Positions 1 through 8,447 of a stretch of 64,000 nucleotides of DNA are shown piece by piece. The notes under the pieces were generated by a model. That model had not been told where the DNA came from. It worked only from the letters and a program-made list of their open reading frames with translations, and did no database searches. The number at the start of each line of letters is the position of its first letter. Within the stretch, counting starts at the first letter, position 1. Made by a program: the position numbers and the translations under genes. Source of the stretch: Microbacter sp049976245 (GTDB lineage Bacteria; Bacteroidota; Bacteroidia; Bacteroidales; Paludibacteraceae); contig JBMFIQ010000010.1 in assembly GCA_049976245.1 (NCBI GenBank), forward strand, positions 1 to 64,000, written 5' to 3'.

Positions 1-121
1 ACTGATTATCAAATTAAATTCATCTAATAACACCTAAAAATCAAACCATTATTTACTTGCGAAAGTTGAATAACTAAGTTTAAAATTTATAGAAAACAGT
101 AGCAATCCGATGAAATGAACG

Positions 122-129
122 TATCTTTG
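122..129 (+). promoter_or_regulatory. Bacteroidota -7 box upstream of lipoprotein gene
   Basis: The octamer TATCTTTG fits the TAnnTTTG -7 consensus of Bacteroidota and lies about 45 bases before the start codon of the next gene. No convincing -33 TTTG is seen at the expected distance, so the call rests on one element. Confidence 0.4.
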
Positions 130-173
130 CAAAACATATCTAATAACTTCACAATCAAAACTTCTAAAACACA

Positions 174-677
174 ATGCGTATGAAAAAAACGATTTTTTTT
201 CTGTCGATTGTCTTTCTGCTCTCAGCCTGCGGAAGCAATGAGCACTCTGCTCAAAAAATGATCAAAGCTCAAATGAAAACCATCGTCACCGACGCTAAAA
301 GTTATCATTCCATTAGTTTTGGGGCATTGGATTCATTATTCACCACTTATCAAAAAGATTCAACTTATGTGCAACTGATGCGCAAAGCAAACAATTATCA
401 AACATTGGCCTCTCAACAAACAAAGAATGCCATCACCACCAAATCCCTGAAAGCAACCAAAGCCATTAAAAAATTAGTTGATGCTTATGCCGATTCATCT
501 AAAATGGCGATGAATCAGGCTGACGACTATGCCAAGAACTTCAAGAAAACCTTTATTGGTTGGCAAATGAGCCACACGTTCTCCATGAAAAATTCTCAAG
601 GGATGAACCAAATTTTAACTTACAAATTTTATTTCGATAAACCGCTCAACAAAATTGTTGGCTGGGAAAAAGAATAA
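174..677 (+). CDS. Small putative lipoprotein, unknown function
   Basis: This encodes a 167-residue protein with an N-terminal signal: MRMKK, a hydrophobic stretch, then the lipobox LSAC. Lipid-modified Cys would fall near residue 19, so it is probably anchored in the membrane facing the periplasm or exterior. The mature part is lysine- and alanine-rich, probably helical, and ends with a YKFYFDKPLNKIVGWEKE tail. I do not recognise the family. A second ATG at 180 could be the true start. A promoter-like box lies upstream and a terminator-like inverted repeat follows, so it looks monocistronic. Confidence 0.6.
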   Translation: MRMKKTIFFLSIVFLLSACGSNEHSAQKMIKAQMKTIVTDAKSYHSISFGALDSLFTTYQKDSTYVQLMRKANNYQTLASQQTKNAITTKSLKATKAIKKLVDAYADSSKMAMNQADDYAKNFKKTFIGWQMSHTFSMKNSQGMNQILTYKFYFDKPLNKIVGWEKE

Positions 678-702
678 CCCGTTGAGATTTTCCGTTTCTT
701 CT

Positions 703-774
703 AAGCGCTGTTTCATTTCTCTCCTTGTATTTCCTTCATCAAAAACCAAAGCAACAATGAAACAGCGCTTTTTT
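703..774 (+). terminator. Terminator-like long inverted repeat after lipoprotein gene
   Basis: A 15-base arm, AAGCGCTGTTTCATT at 703-717, pairs exactly with its complement at 756-770, followed by a T run. The loop is long (about 38 bases). It sits just after the lipoprotein stop, so it probably terminates that transcript. Confidence 0.55.
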
Positions 775-810
775 ATTTCTTCAGCCTTTCATTGTTGCCA
801 AATCATTCCT

Positions 811-895
811 GCATAAATCATTGATATTTAAAGGTCGTATTAAAATCGCCACATCGTCATTCTTTTGAGCATACGCTATTTTTATGGCTCATTCC
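811..895 (-). repeat. Dispersed leader-like repeat, copy A
   Basis: Read on the minus strand this matches the repeat family found at 5701, 7213, 45444, 45683 and 47505. It shares the core GCCATAAAAA-GC-TATGCTCAA and a tail resembling CCTTTAAATATCAA. It belongs to the subfamily of copies C and D, which extend past the core. The rest of the 678-1126 interval holds the terminator above, an unsupported 46-codon ORF at 884-1024 and the promoter of the next gene. Confidence 0.65.
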
Positions 896-1037
896 AATTT
901 CTTTTTGATTGACTTCTCGATTTTGTGCATTGACGACTGTAAATCACTTTATCCGGCATCGTTGTTTGAATTTGAAGAAAATGCACCAACGCAATGCTTG
1001 CTGTCATTGAACGAATTAGAATGAATTTAACAGAACA

Positions 1038-1082
1038 TTTGCTGTTTTAGTTAAAAGCCACTATTTTTGTATGCTATTTTTG
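1038..1082 (+). promoter_or_regulatory. Promoter with duplicated -7 box for DUF5606 gene
   Basis: TTTG at 1038-1041 is followed after 20 bases by TATTTTTG at 1062-1069, a good match to the Bacteroidota TTTG/TAnnTTTG promoter. A second TATTTTTG at 1075-1082 is a 13-base tandem copy. Because the first box overlaps the ATG at 1067, that ATG cannot be the start codon of the gene that follows. Confidence 0.6.
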
Positions 1083-1126
1083 TACAACATGACAATTCAA
1101 TCCCCAACAACGAAAACACCATTCTT

Positions 1127-1561
1127 ATGTTAAAAGACATTTTATCGGTTTCAGGAAAACCTGGATTATTCAAACTGGTTGCTCACGGCAAAAACAACAT
1201 GATCATCGAATCGTTAATGGACAAAACACGAACCGTTGCCTTGGCCAATGATCGGGTTGTCTCATTGGGCGATATCTCTATTTACACCGAGACGGAAGAA
1301 TTGCCTCTGGTCAATGTATTTGCGAAAATCAAAGAAAAAGAAGCCGGAAAGATTGCTTCCATTGACCCAAAAGCTGATCCAAAAATGCTTCGAAGTTATT
1401 TTGAGTCCGTGATCCCTGATTTTGATAAAGAAAAAGTGCACAATTCAGATATCAAGAAAATCATTTCTTGGTACAACTTGCTTGTATCCAATGATATGAA
1501 TGATTTTGACGCACCAAACAACAACGAAGACGAATCCTCAGCGTCGGACAACAATGCTTAA
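1127..1561 (+). CDS. DUF5606 family protein
   Basis: This encodes about 144 residues beginning MLKDILSVSGKPGLFKLVAHG, which I recognise as the conserved N-terminus of the Bacteroidota family DUF5606. The function is unknown. The body is acidic at its C-terminus, with a tail rich in Asp, Glu, Asn and Ser. The reading frame is open from 1067, but the promoter boxes and the family N-terminus both favour the ATG at 1127. A hairpin follows the stop codon, and trmD starts about 150 bases on. Confidence 0.8.
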   Translation: MLKDILSVSGKPGLFKLVAHGKNNMIIESLMDKTRTVALANDRVVSLGDISIYTETEELPLVNVFAKIKEKEAGKIASIDPKADPKMLRSYFESVIPDFDKEKVHNSDIKKIISWYNLLVSNDMNDFDAPNNNEDESSASDNNA

Positions 1562-1590
1562 AAGACTTAAAATTTATTTTTAAGGCTTCA
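1562..1590 (+). terminator. Hairpin after DUF5606 gene
   Basis: AAGACTTAAAA is followed by a short A/T loop and an almost complementary TTTTTAAGGCTT. The stem has one mismatch. The position directly behind the stop codon suggests a weak terminator. A second small hairpin, ATCCC-GATA-GGGAT (1654-1667), lies before trmD inside flanking TTGAAT/ATTCAA arms (1621-1626, 1671-1676). Confidence 0.4.
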
Positions 1591-1713
1591 TTAAAACCAT
1601 GGTACTAACTTGGTGCAACGTTGAATCGTAGTTCTCCGTGGCTTTAACAATACATCCCGATAGGGATTGCATTCAACTTGCAAGTTTTATTTCTTTTTTA
1701 ACTGAACCATCTC

Positions 1714-2421
1714 ATGCGCATTGACATTTTGACTGTGTTACCTGAATTATTGGAAAGTCCTTTTGCCCATTCCATCATTCAACGTGCCATTCAAAAAAAT
1801 CTTGTTGAGATTCACATTCACAATCTTCGTGATTTTTCGACCGACAAGAAGCATCGCCGTGTAGATGATTATGCTTTTGGCGGCAATGCCGGTATGGTGA
1901 TGCAGATAGAACCCATCTTTCGCGCCATCAATGCGTTAAGAAGTGAAAGAAACTACGATGAAATCATTTACACTTCGCCCGACGGAGAACCATTTACGCA
2001 AGGAATGGCCAATCAATTGTCATTGCAAACGAATTTGTTGTTTCTATGTGGTCATTACAAAGGCATTGATCAACGCATTCGAGACCATCTCATCACACGC
2101 GAAATTTCCATTGGCGATTATGTTTTAACGGGAGGTGAATTGGCGGCTGCCGTGATGACCGATGCTGTAGTACGATTGTTACCGGGTGCCATGAACGACG
2201 AACAATCGGCACTGACCGATTCATTTCAAGATCATCTGTTGGCTCCACCCGTGTACACCAGACCGGCAGAATTTAACGGTTGGAAAGTCCCTGACATTTT
2301 GTTGTCGGGAAATGATAAAAAAATAGCCGAATGGCAATTTGAGCAGGCATTGGAACGTACACGAAAATTACGTCCTTCTCTTTTGAACGACGACTATTCG
2401 GACATCCAACAAAAAGAATAA
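1714..2421 (+). CDS. trmD: tRNA (guanine37-N1)-methyltransferase
   Basis: TrmD methylates G37 next to the anticodon of tRNAs reading CNN codons, using S-adenosylmethionine, and so prevents frameshifting. The 235-residue product has normal family length. It carries the knotted SAM-binding segment LCGHYKGIDQRI (near residue 112) and SIGDYVLTGGELAA (near residue 132). The N-terminus MRIDILTVLPEL is typical. The gene lies on the plus strand and is followed closely by argC, with about 25 bases between the stop codon and the likely argC start. The usual rpsP-rimM-trmD-rplS neighbours are absent, as is common in Bacteroidota. Confidence 0.97.
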   Translation: MRIDILTVLPELLESPFAHSIIQRAIQKNLVEIHIHNLRDFSTDKKHRRVDDYAFGGNAGMVMQIEPIFRAINALRSERNYDEIIYTSPDGEPFTQGMANQLSLQTNLLFLCGHYKGIDQRIRDHLITREISIGDYVLTGGELAAAVMTDAVVRLLPGAMNDEQSALTDSFQDHLLAPPVYTRPAEFNGWKVPDILLSGNDKKIAEWQFEQALERTRKLRPSLLNDDYSDIQQKE

Positions 2422-2446
2422 ATAATTGATTATCATATTTTTTTCT

Positions 2447-3415
2447 ATGATTAAAGTTGGCATTATTGGCGGAGCTGGATACACTGCCGGAGAATTAATC
2501 AGAATTCTGATCCATCATCCTCAAGTTGAAATGACGTTTGTTCACAGTCAAAGTCATGCCGGTAAACCCATCGTCGAAGTTCACGGAGGCTTATTGGGTG
2601 AAACATCGTTGATCTTCACCGATCAATTGGATCAACTCAACGAAGTCAATGTGCTCTTTTTTTGCACAGCACACGGCGACACCAAAGCCTTCCTTCAACA
2701 ACATACATTGCCTACTTCATTAAGAATCATAGATTTGTCAACCGACTATCGAATGAAAAGCAAAGATCATTCTTTTGTTTACGGATTGCCTGAATTAAAC
2801 CTTGAACAAATCAAGAAAGCACGTTACATTGCCAATCCAGGTTGCTTTGCCACTTCTATTCAATTGGCTGTCTTGCCTTTGGCACAAAAAAATTTAGTCA
2901 ACGAGTTGCATGTTCATGCCATTACCGGATCGACCGGAGCAGGCGTAAAACCCTCATCCACCTCGCATTTCAGTTGGCGAAACGACAATATTTCAGCCTA
3001 TAAGATTTTTTCGCATCAACATCTGGCTGAAATCAGACAATCTATTCTTCAGCTACAACCCACATTTGACGCTCCAATCAATTTTGTCCCGTTGAGAGGC
3101 GATTTTGCCAGAGGCATTTTCACCTCATTATATACCAAAAGTGCACTGACGATTGAAGAAGCTTATGAATTGTATCGGAATTTTTATGCTGCTGCTCCTT
3201 TTACGGTCGTAACCGATCAAAATCCCGACATGAAACAGGTGATCAATACCAACAAATGTATTTTGTATTTGGAAAAACATGATAATACCTTGGTAGTCCT
3301 GTCCATGATTGACAATTTGTTAAAAGGAGCTTCAGGACAAGCAGTTGAAAATATGAATCTGATGTTCGGAATTGATCAACGGGAAGGATTACAATTAAAA
3401 TCCATTGGATTTTAA
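2447..3415 (+). CDS. argC: N-acetyl-gamma-glutamyl-phosphate reductase
   Basis: ArgC reduces N-acetylglutamyl phosphate to the semialdehyde with NADPH, the third step of arginine biosynthesis in the cytoplasm. I place the start at ATG 2447 (MIKVGIIGGAGYTAGELIR), giving 322 residues. The upstream in-frame extension (MIIIFFS) is not family-like. The dinucleotide-binding GGAGYTAG loop is at the N-terminus, and the catalytic Cys lies in NPGCFATSIQL near residue 130. No other arg genes are in the window. It is convergent with recF, whose stop codon is only 11 bases away. Confidence 0.96.
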   Translation: MIKVGIIGGAGYTAGELIRILIHHPQVEMTFVHSQSHAGKPIVEVHGGLLGETSLIFTDQLDQLNEVNVLFFCTAHGDTKAFLQQHTLPTSLRIIDLSTDYRMKSKDHSFVYGLPELNLEQIKKARYIANPGCFATSIQLAVLPLAQKNLVNELHVHAITGSTGAGVKPSSTSHFSWRNDNISAYKIFSHQHLAEIRQSILQLQPTFDAPINFVPLRGDFARGIFTSLYTKSALTIEEAYELYRNFYAAAPFTVVTDQNPDMKQVINTNKCILYLEKHDNTLVVLSMIDNLLKGASGQAVENMNLMFGIDQREGLQLKSIGF

Positions 3416-3426
3416 GTAATTAAAAA

Positions 3427-4530
3427 TCAATAAGGAACGATGTTCCCCCGATCAACATAAAAATATTTTACTTCCAGAGAAGTGGATTTTAAGATATCAA
3501 TTAAATGATCGCGATTCGTATCAGTAATAAAAATTTGCCCGAAGTCGGATCCTCCAACCAAATGAACCAGTCGCTCCACCCTTTCGGCATCCAGTTTATC
3601 AAAAATATCGTCCAACAACAACAAAGGATTCATGTGTGAAAAGCGGCTGACAAGATCATATTGTGCTAATTTCATTGCAATGAGGAAAGATTTGTTTTGA
3701 CCCTGTGATCCAATTTTTTTAATAGGATAGCCATCTAACAACATTTCCAAATCATCGCGATGAACTCCAACGGTTGTAAATCCCACCACCCGATCGCGTT
3801 CACGGTATTGACGCAACGACTGCAACAAATCGTTCGCTTCCAATTGAGACCGATATTTCAATAAGACTTCATCTTGCCGACCGGAGATGGCTTTAAACCG
3901 ATCTTCAAACACAGGGATAAATGCTTCTATAAAGTCTTTTCGAGCAGCATAAATGAATTTGGCACTTTGAACCATTTGTTCTTCAATGATATCCATCACC
4001 AAATCATCCGACGATGAATCATTTTTTAACAGCGTGTTACGTTGCGATAATGCTTTATTGTAACGAATCAAATCAACTAAATATGGCTTGTTGTATTGAG
4101 AAATGACACTGTCGAGGAATCGACGTCGCTCTTCGCTACCATCGCTAATCAAGGCACTGTCAAAAGGAGAAACGATCACTAAAGGCAAGTACCCAATATG
4201 ATCTGAAAGCCGTTCGTATTCCTTTTTGTTCAATTTGAATTGTTTCTTCTGTCTGCGTTTAAAACCACAATAAACAAGCGTATCGTCAGGCTCGTTGCGG
4301 TGATAGTTGCCCTGAATCACAAAAAAATCGCGTTGATGGTGGATATTTTGTGTATCCATGGAATTGGTAAAACTCTTACAAAATGACAAATAATAAATGG
4401 CATCCAGTAAATTGGTCTTCCCCATTCCGTTATTACCGATGAAACAATTTATTTTTGGAGAAAAATCCAAATCAATTTGATCTAAGTTTTTAAAATTTAT
4501 TACGGAGATTTTTGCTAAATGCATAACCAA
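3427..4530 (-). CDS. recF: DNA replication and repair ATPase RecF
   Basis: RecF is an SMC-like ATPase that, with RecO and RecR, loads RecA on gapped DNA. The 367-residue protein shows a Walker A motif (GNNGMGKTN, about residue 33) and a C-terminal Walker B/D-loop region (LLLLDDIFDKLDAERVERL). The N-terminal MHLAKISVINFKNL is characteristic. Two ATGs (4530 and 4524) are possible starts. The divergent neighbour across a 228-base gap is the ABC transporter gene. The usual dnaN-recF linkage is not present. Confidence 0.95.
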   Translation of the reverse strand: MVMHLAKISVINFKNLDQIDLDFSPKINCFIGNNGMGKTNLLDAIYYLSFCKSFTNSMDTQNIHHQRDFFVIQGNYHRNEPDDTLVYCGFKRRQKKQFKLNKKEYERLSDHIGYLPLVIVSPFDSALISDGSEERRRFLDSVISQYNKPYLVDLIRYNKALSQRNTLLKNDSSSDDLVMDIIEEQMVQSAKFIYAARKDFIEAFIPVFEDRFKAISGRQDEVLLKYRSQLEANDLLQSLRQYRERDRVVGFTTVGVHRDDLEMLLDGYPIKKIGSQGQNKSFLIAMKLAQYDLVSRFSHMNPLLLLDDIFDKLDAERVERLVHLVGGSDFGQIFITDTNRDHLIDILKSTSLEVKYFYVDRGNIVPY

Positions 4531-4651
4531 AACATGACGTTAAGACGCACAAAAAAGATTTATTTAATTGATATAAAACAATCTAAATTGATGACAACCG
4601 TTTATCAAAGATAGCAAATATCCTGTGTGACAACACTCTCTTATAAAGAAT

Positions 4652-4682
4652 TTTGTAGTTTATTGGAGTTTAATTAAATTTG
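4652..4682 (+). promoter_or_regulatory. Bacteroidota promoter for the ABC exporter genes
   Basis: TTTG at 4652-4655 and TAAATTTG at 4675-4682 are separated by 19 bases. This is a full match to the TTTG-N19-TAnnTTTG Bacteroidota promoter and sits about 75 bases before the ABC ATPase start codon. Confidence 0.65.
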
Positions 4683-4758
4683 CAAATCATCGGGTCGCTT
4701 TACACGGGGCTGCTTCAAAGCAAAAATCATTCACTCACTTATCTTTCATCATTTCCTT

Positions 4759-5679
4759 ATGGCTTTTCTTGATATTCAAAACGTTACAAAACAATACAAT
4801 CGACATGTTGCGTTAACTGAGGTAAGTCTTTCCATACAACGCCATTCCATTTACGGACTATTAGGCCCAAACGGTGCCGGAAAAACAACGTTAATCCGAA
4901 TCATTAACCAGATTACTGCGCCGGACAGCGGTTCTATTTTTTTGGAAAATAAACCGTTACGCAGTACTGACATTCAGCGAATCGGTTATTTGCCCGAAGA
5001 AAGAGGATTGTATAAAAAAATGAAAGTAGGTGAACAAGCCCTCTACTTAGCACAATTGAAAGGCATGACCAAAACGGATGCCATGATCAGTTTAAAGCAA
5101 TGGTTTACCCGTTTGGAAATGCAATCGTGGTGGGACAAAAAAATTGAAGATCTTTCCAAAGGCATGCAACAAAAGGTACAATTCATCATCACTGTTGTGC
5201 ACAAACCGGAACTTTTGATATTTGACGAACCTTTCAGCGGATTTGATCCCATGAACACTGCCATCATGAAACAGGAAATGCTTCGGCTGCGAGACGAAGG
5301 TGCCACCATCATTTTCTCAACGCACAACATGGCCTCAGTTGAAGAATTATGCAACGACATCACTTTGTTGAATCGCTCTAAGGTTGTTTTGCAGGGAGCA
5401 GTCAACCACATTAAGCAACAATTTAGAACACACATTTATCGTCTCGTCATCGAAGGTGAACACGATCAAATGAAGCCCACGCCGCACTATCGCATTTTGA
5501 GCATTCAAGTGAGCAATCAAAAAACCATCCTACGCATCGAACCTCTTGACACTGCTCCCAATGAGATCATTGCCGGATTGCTTGCCTCTTTTACCATTCT
5601 TTCGTTTGAAGAAGAAATCCCAAGCATGAACGACATTTTCATTCGAATTGTTCAAAACTCACAATCATCTAATACATAA
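4759..5679 (+). CDS. ABC transporter ATP-binding protein (NatA-like)
   Basis: This is the 306-residue cytoplasmic ATPase of an ABC-2 type exporter. Visible motifs are Walker A GPNGAGKTT (about residue 36), an LSKGMQQKVQF signature, Walker B/D-loop LLIFDEPFSGFDP, and the switch His in STHNM. The roughly 90-residue C-terminal extension is typical of NatA and related sodium or drug exporters. The next gene encodes the matching permease, so the two form one exporter. The substrate cannot be read from sequence. Confidence 0.9.
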   Translation: MAFLDIQNVTKQYNRHVALTEVSLSIQRHSIYGLLGPNGAGKTTLIRIINQITAPDSGSIFLENKPLRSTDIQRIGYLPEERGLYKKMKVGEQALYLAQLKGMTKTDAMISLKQWFTRLEMQSWWDKKIEDLSKGMQQKVQFIITVVHKPELLIFDEPFSGFDPMNTAIMKQEMLRLRDEGATIIFSTHNMASVEELCNDITLLNRSKVVLQGAVNHIKQQFRTHIYRLVIEGEHDQMKPTPHYRILSIQVSNQKTILRIEPLDTAPNEIIAGLLASFTILSFEEEIPSMNDIFIRIVQNSQSSNT

Positions 5680-5700
5680 ATTTCTTTTTTTTTAGATATT

Positions 5701-5785
5701 ATGAAACGAGCCATAAAAACAGCTTATGCTCAAGTGTATGACTATTTGGCGAGTTCAATACATCCTTAATGTTAAAAAAAATAGA
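5701..5785 (+). repeat. Dispersed leader-like repeat, copy B
   Basis: This copy fills the gap between the ABC ATPase and permease genes. It matches copy E (45683) over about 80 bases, continuing to the permease ATG at 5789. It contains a 22-codon ORF (5701-5769, starting MKRAIKTAYAQ and ending at TAA) whose frame and stop match copy E. A small imperfect hairpin (GAGCCATAA / TTATGCTC) is in the core. Confidence 0.75.
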
Positions 5786-5788
5786 CCT

Positions 5789-7090
5789 ATGAACAAAATT
5801 GGCATCATCATCAAACGAGAATACACAACGAGGGTCTTAAAAAAGTCCTTTATTGTCATGACATTTGTTTCGCCTTTGCTTTTTGCAGCCATCATGGTCA
5901 TTCCCTTGTGGCTTTCGACATCACAAAATTCGGGAGAAAAAACCATCGTGGTGGTGGATCAAACCAATCATTTTGCTCAAGCCATTCCATCCAACGAAGC
6001 ATTCCGTTTTGAGGTGGCCAAAGAACCAAACCAATCATTGAACAAGGAAACTTTATCCAAAGATTATTATGCCATTTTAGTCATTTCGGGCGATTTAACT
6101 AAAGATTCAACTGCCGTGACGCTGTTTTCGCAAACTCAGGTGAGCATGGAATTAAAAGCGTACATTACCGATCATCTGAACAAATACATAGAAAACAAAA
6201 AATTAGAAGAATCAAACATTCCAAACATCAAACAAATTATCAAGGATGCTCAAACCCATGTCCGTGTGTCCACTGTCAAATTGGATGCCAACGGAAAAGA
6301 AACCGTAACTTCCACTGAGGTGGCTACCATCATTGGAGCATTAGCAACCTTCCTGATCTATCTTTTCATTTTCATGTATGGAGCTCAAGTGATGCGCGGC
6401 GTGGTCGAAGAAAAAACCAACCGCATTGTGGAAATCATCATTTCATCCGTTCGTCCATTTCAACTGATGATGGGGAAAATCATTGGAATTGCCTTGGTTG
6501 GATTGACCCAATTTCTACTGTGGGTCATCCTCACGCTCATCATCAGCAATGCAGCCGGATTGGCAATTTTTGGCAGTTCATTGTACAATTTACAAACCTT
6601 TTCCACGCAAAATCAGCCAACTCAACAGGCGATTTTAAGTGTATTGCAAGGAATACAAGGAATTAATTTAGCTGAAATTACCGGATTCTTTATCTTTTAT
6701 TTCCTTGGAGGTTATTTGCTCTATGCTTCACTTTTTGCCGCCATCGGTTCAGCAGTCGACAACGAAACCGACACACAACAATTCATGCTTCCGGTGACCA
6801 TTCCCATCATCTTTGCTTTTTATGCTGCCGTTTACAGCCTACAAAATCCTGATGGTCCACTGGCCTTTTGGTGTTCCATCATTCCATTTACATCGCCCAT
6901 TGTGATGATGGTTAGACTTCCATTTGATGTGCCTTTGTGGGAAAAATTACTCTCTTCCGGCCTGCTTATCATGACTTTTTTATTTACAACATGGATTGCT
7001 GCCAAAATCTATCGTACCGGCATTTTGATGTACGGGAAAAAACCTAGCTGGAAAGAAATTTGGAAATGGATTCGTTATTCCAATGAATGA
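5789..7090 (+). CDS. ABC-2 type transporter permease (NatB-like)
   Basis: This 433-residue membrane protein is the partner of the preceding ATPase. From ATG 5789 (MNKIGIIIKREYTTRVLKKSF) it has one N-terminal membrane segment, an extracytoplasmic domain of about 150 residues, and then a cluster of membrane helices. The segment MRGVVEEKTNRIVEIIISSVRPFQLMMGKI is typical of ABC-2 exporters. The frame is open from 5726, but the extra residues come from the repeat and are not family-like. A hairpin lies downstream at about 7114-7142. Confidence 0.9.
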   Translation: MNKIGIIIKREYTTRVLKKSFIVMTFVSPLLFAAIMVIPLWLSTSQNSGEKTIVVVDQTNHFAQAIPSNEAFRFEVAKEPNQSLNKETLSKDYYAILVISGDLTKDSTAVTLFSQTQVSMELKAYITDHLNKYIENKKLEESNIPNIKQIIKDAQTHVRVSTVKLDANGKETVTSTEVATIIGALATFLIYLFIFMYGAQVMRGVVEEKTNRIVEIIISSVRPFQLMMGKIIGIALVGLTQFLLWVILTLIISNAAGLAIFGSSLYNLQTFSTQNQPTQQAILSVLQGIQGINLAEITGFFIFYFLGGYLLYASLFAAIGSAVDNETDTQQFMLPVTIPIIFAFYAAVYSLQNPDGPLAFWCSIIPFTSPIVMMVRLPFDVPLWEKLLSSGLLIMTFLFTTWIAAKIYRTGILMYGKKPSWKEIWKWIRYSNE

Positions 7091-7113
7091 TGGAGAAGAT
7101 TCAACTTGAATGA

Positions 7114-7145
7114 TAAAACCTAAACCTTCAAAGGTGGTTTTGTAC
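7114..7145 (+). terminator. Hairpin after ABC permease gene
   Basis: An inner ACCTT/AAGGT stem is flanked by AAAACC and GGTTTT arms, shortly after the permease stop codon. It plausibly ends the exporter transcript. The T tail is short, so this is tentative. Confidence 0.35.
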
Positions 7146-7212
7146 TCTTATTGTTGGAAAAAAACACTCCTCACAAAGTAAAAGTTCTGACCAAGATTGC
7201 AATTATAACATC

Positions 7213-7287
7213 ATGAAAATAGCTTATGCTCAAGCATATGACTATTTGGAGAGTTCCATAAGACCTTTAAAAATTAACTATTTACGC
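7213..7287 (+). repeat. Dispersed leader-like repeat, copy C
   Basis: This copy has the core AGCTTATGCTCAA followed by GACTATTTGG and GAGTTCCATA, then the subfamily-1 tail CCTTTAAAAATTAAC. It abuts the ATG (7288) of the esterase gene and is in frame with it, so it makes the open frame look 25 codons longer than the real gene. Confidence 0.75.
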
Positions 7288-8373
7288 ATGAAAAGGCAAA
7301 ACAAAATCATTGTCAGCTTCCTGTTTTTATTATTCACGGCTTCGACCGTCTTGGCATCCAATCGGTTCGTTCCATTTAACAACGAATGGATTACGTATCA
7401 GGGACGCATTTTTTTTCGACCGCAGGGAGCTGTTTTATCATGGTCCGGCTGTGGAATAACATTCCGTTTTAAGGGATCCTGCATTTCCGCCATCATGCAG
7501 GACTCAGACACCGGCAACTATTACAATGTTATTCTTGACGGTAAATGGTATGCTAAAATCCACACCGATACCCTCAAACATGCCTATCTTTTGGCCAGCG
7601 GATTAAAATGGGGAAAACACACCATGAAATTGTTCAAACGTACGGAATGGGACAAAGGAAAAACTCAATTTTTTGGATTTGAATTGCCCGAGCATGCTGT
7701 CGGGTTACCACCGCTCAAAGAACCCAAAAGAAAAATGAAATTTTACGGCAACTCCATAACTTGCGGTTACGGAGTAGAAGATCCCAACGGAAATAATTCA
7801 TCTTTAGGCTGTTTCGAAAATAATTACGTTACTTACGCCGCCATCACGGCACGACATTTTCATGCTCAATATCGTTGCATTGCCAAAAGCGGCATTGGCA
7901 TCATGGTCAGTTGGTTTCCGCTGATTATGCCTGAAATGTTCGATCGGATTGATCCAACGGATTCCATCCATCATTGGAATTTTGCACTTTATCAACCCGA
8001 TGTGGTAGTAATCAATCTTTTCCAAAATGATTCGTGGTTGGTAAATAAACCCAACAATCCGCAATTCATTCATCGTTTTGGATCACGCAAACCGGATAAA
8101 GCCTTCATTGTGGGAGCTTACCAACAGTTTGTGCAATCCATTCGTCAAAAATATCCTCATGCCTCCATTGTTTGCGTTTTGGGCGACATGGATGCAACCA
8201 AAACCGGATCGCCTTGGCCCGGATACATTACCGAAGCTGTTAGTCAAATGCATGATCCACACATTTATGTGCATTTTTTCCCGTATAAAAACCGCAGCGG
8301 ACATCCCAATGTTGCTGAACAGCAAGCCATGGCCAACAGTTTAATTCACTTCATTAATAAAAAAATTCATTAG
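7288..8373 (+). CDS. Secreted SGNH/GDSL esterase (CE2-like)
   Basis: This encodes 361 residues from ATG 7288, which begins a clear signal peptide (MKRQNKIIVSFLFLLFTAST, cleavage near VLAS). An N-terminal beta-sandwich-like domain precedes an SGNH hydrolase domain starting at FYGNSITCGYG, where Ser is the nucleophile, and the likely catalytic His is in SGHPN near the C-terminus. The two-domain order matches carbohydrate esterase family 2, which removes acetyl groups from plant polysaccharides. That substrate is inferred from the family. Neighbours give no pathway clue. Confidence 0.8.
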   Translation: MKRQNKIIVSFLFLLFTASTVLASNRFVPFNNEWITYQGRIFFRPQGAVLSWSGCGITFRFKGSCISAIMQDSDTGNYYNVILDGKWYAKIHTDTLKHAYLLASGLKWGKHTMKLFKRTEWDKGKTQFFGFELPEHAVGLPPLKEPKRKMKFYGNSITCGYGVEDPNGNNSSLGCFENNYVTYAAITARHFHAQYRCIAKSGIGIMVSWFPLIMPEMFDRIDPTDSIHHWNFALYQPDVVVINLFQNDSWLVNKPNNPQFIHRFGSRKPDKAFIVGAYQQFVQSIRQKYPHASIVCVLGDMDATKTGSPWPGYITEAVSQMHDPHIYVHFFPYKNRSGHPNVAEQQAMANSLIHFINKKIH

Positions 8374-8447
8374 TAAACCAAAGAAGAAATGTCGTTGCTG
8401 CATTGCTCAAAGTAAGCTTGTTAAGCTGTATCCAACTTATAAAAATG

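Noticed and set aside
884..1024. 46-codon ORF after repeat copy A
   Set aside because: It begins inside the repeat copy, has no recognisable motif and lies between a terminator and a promoter. Too short to support.
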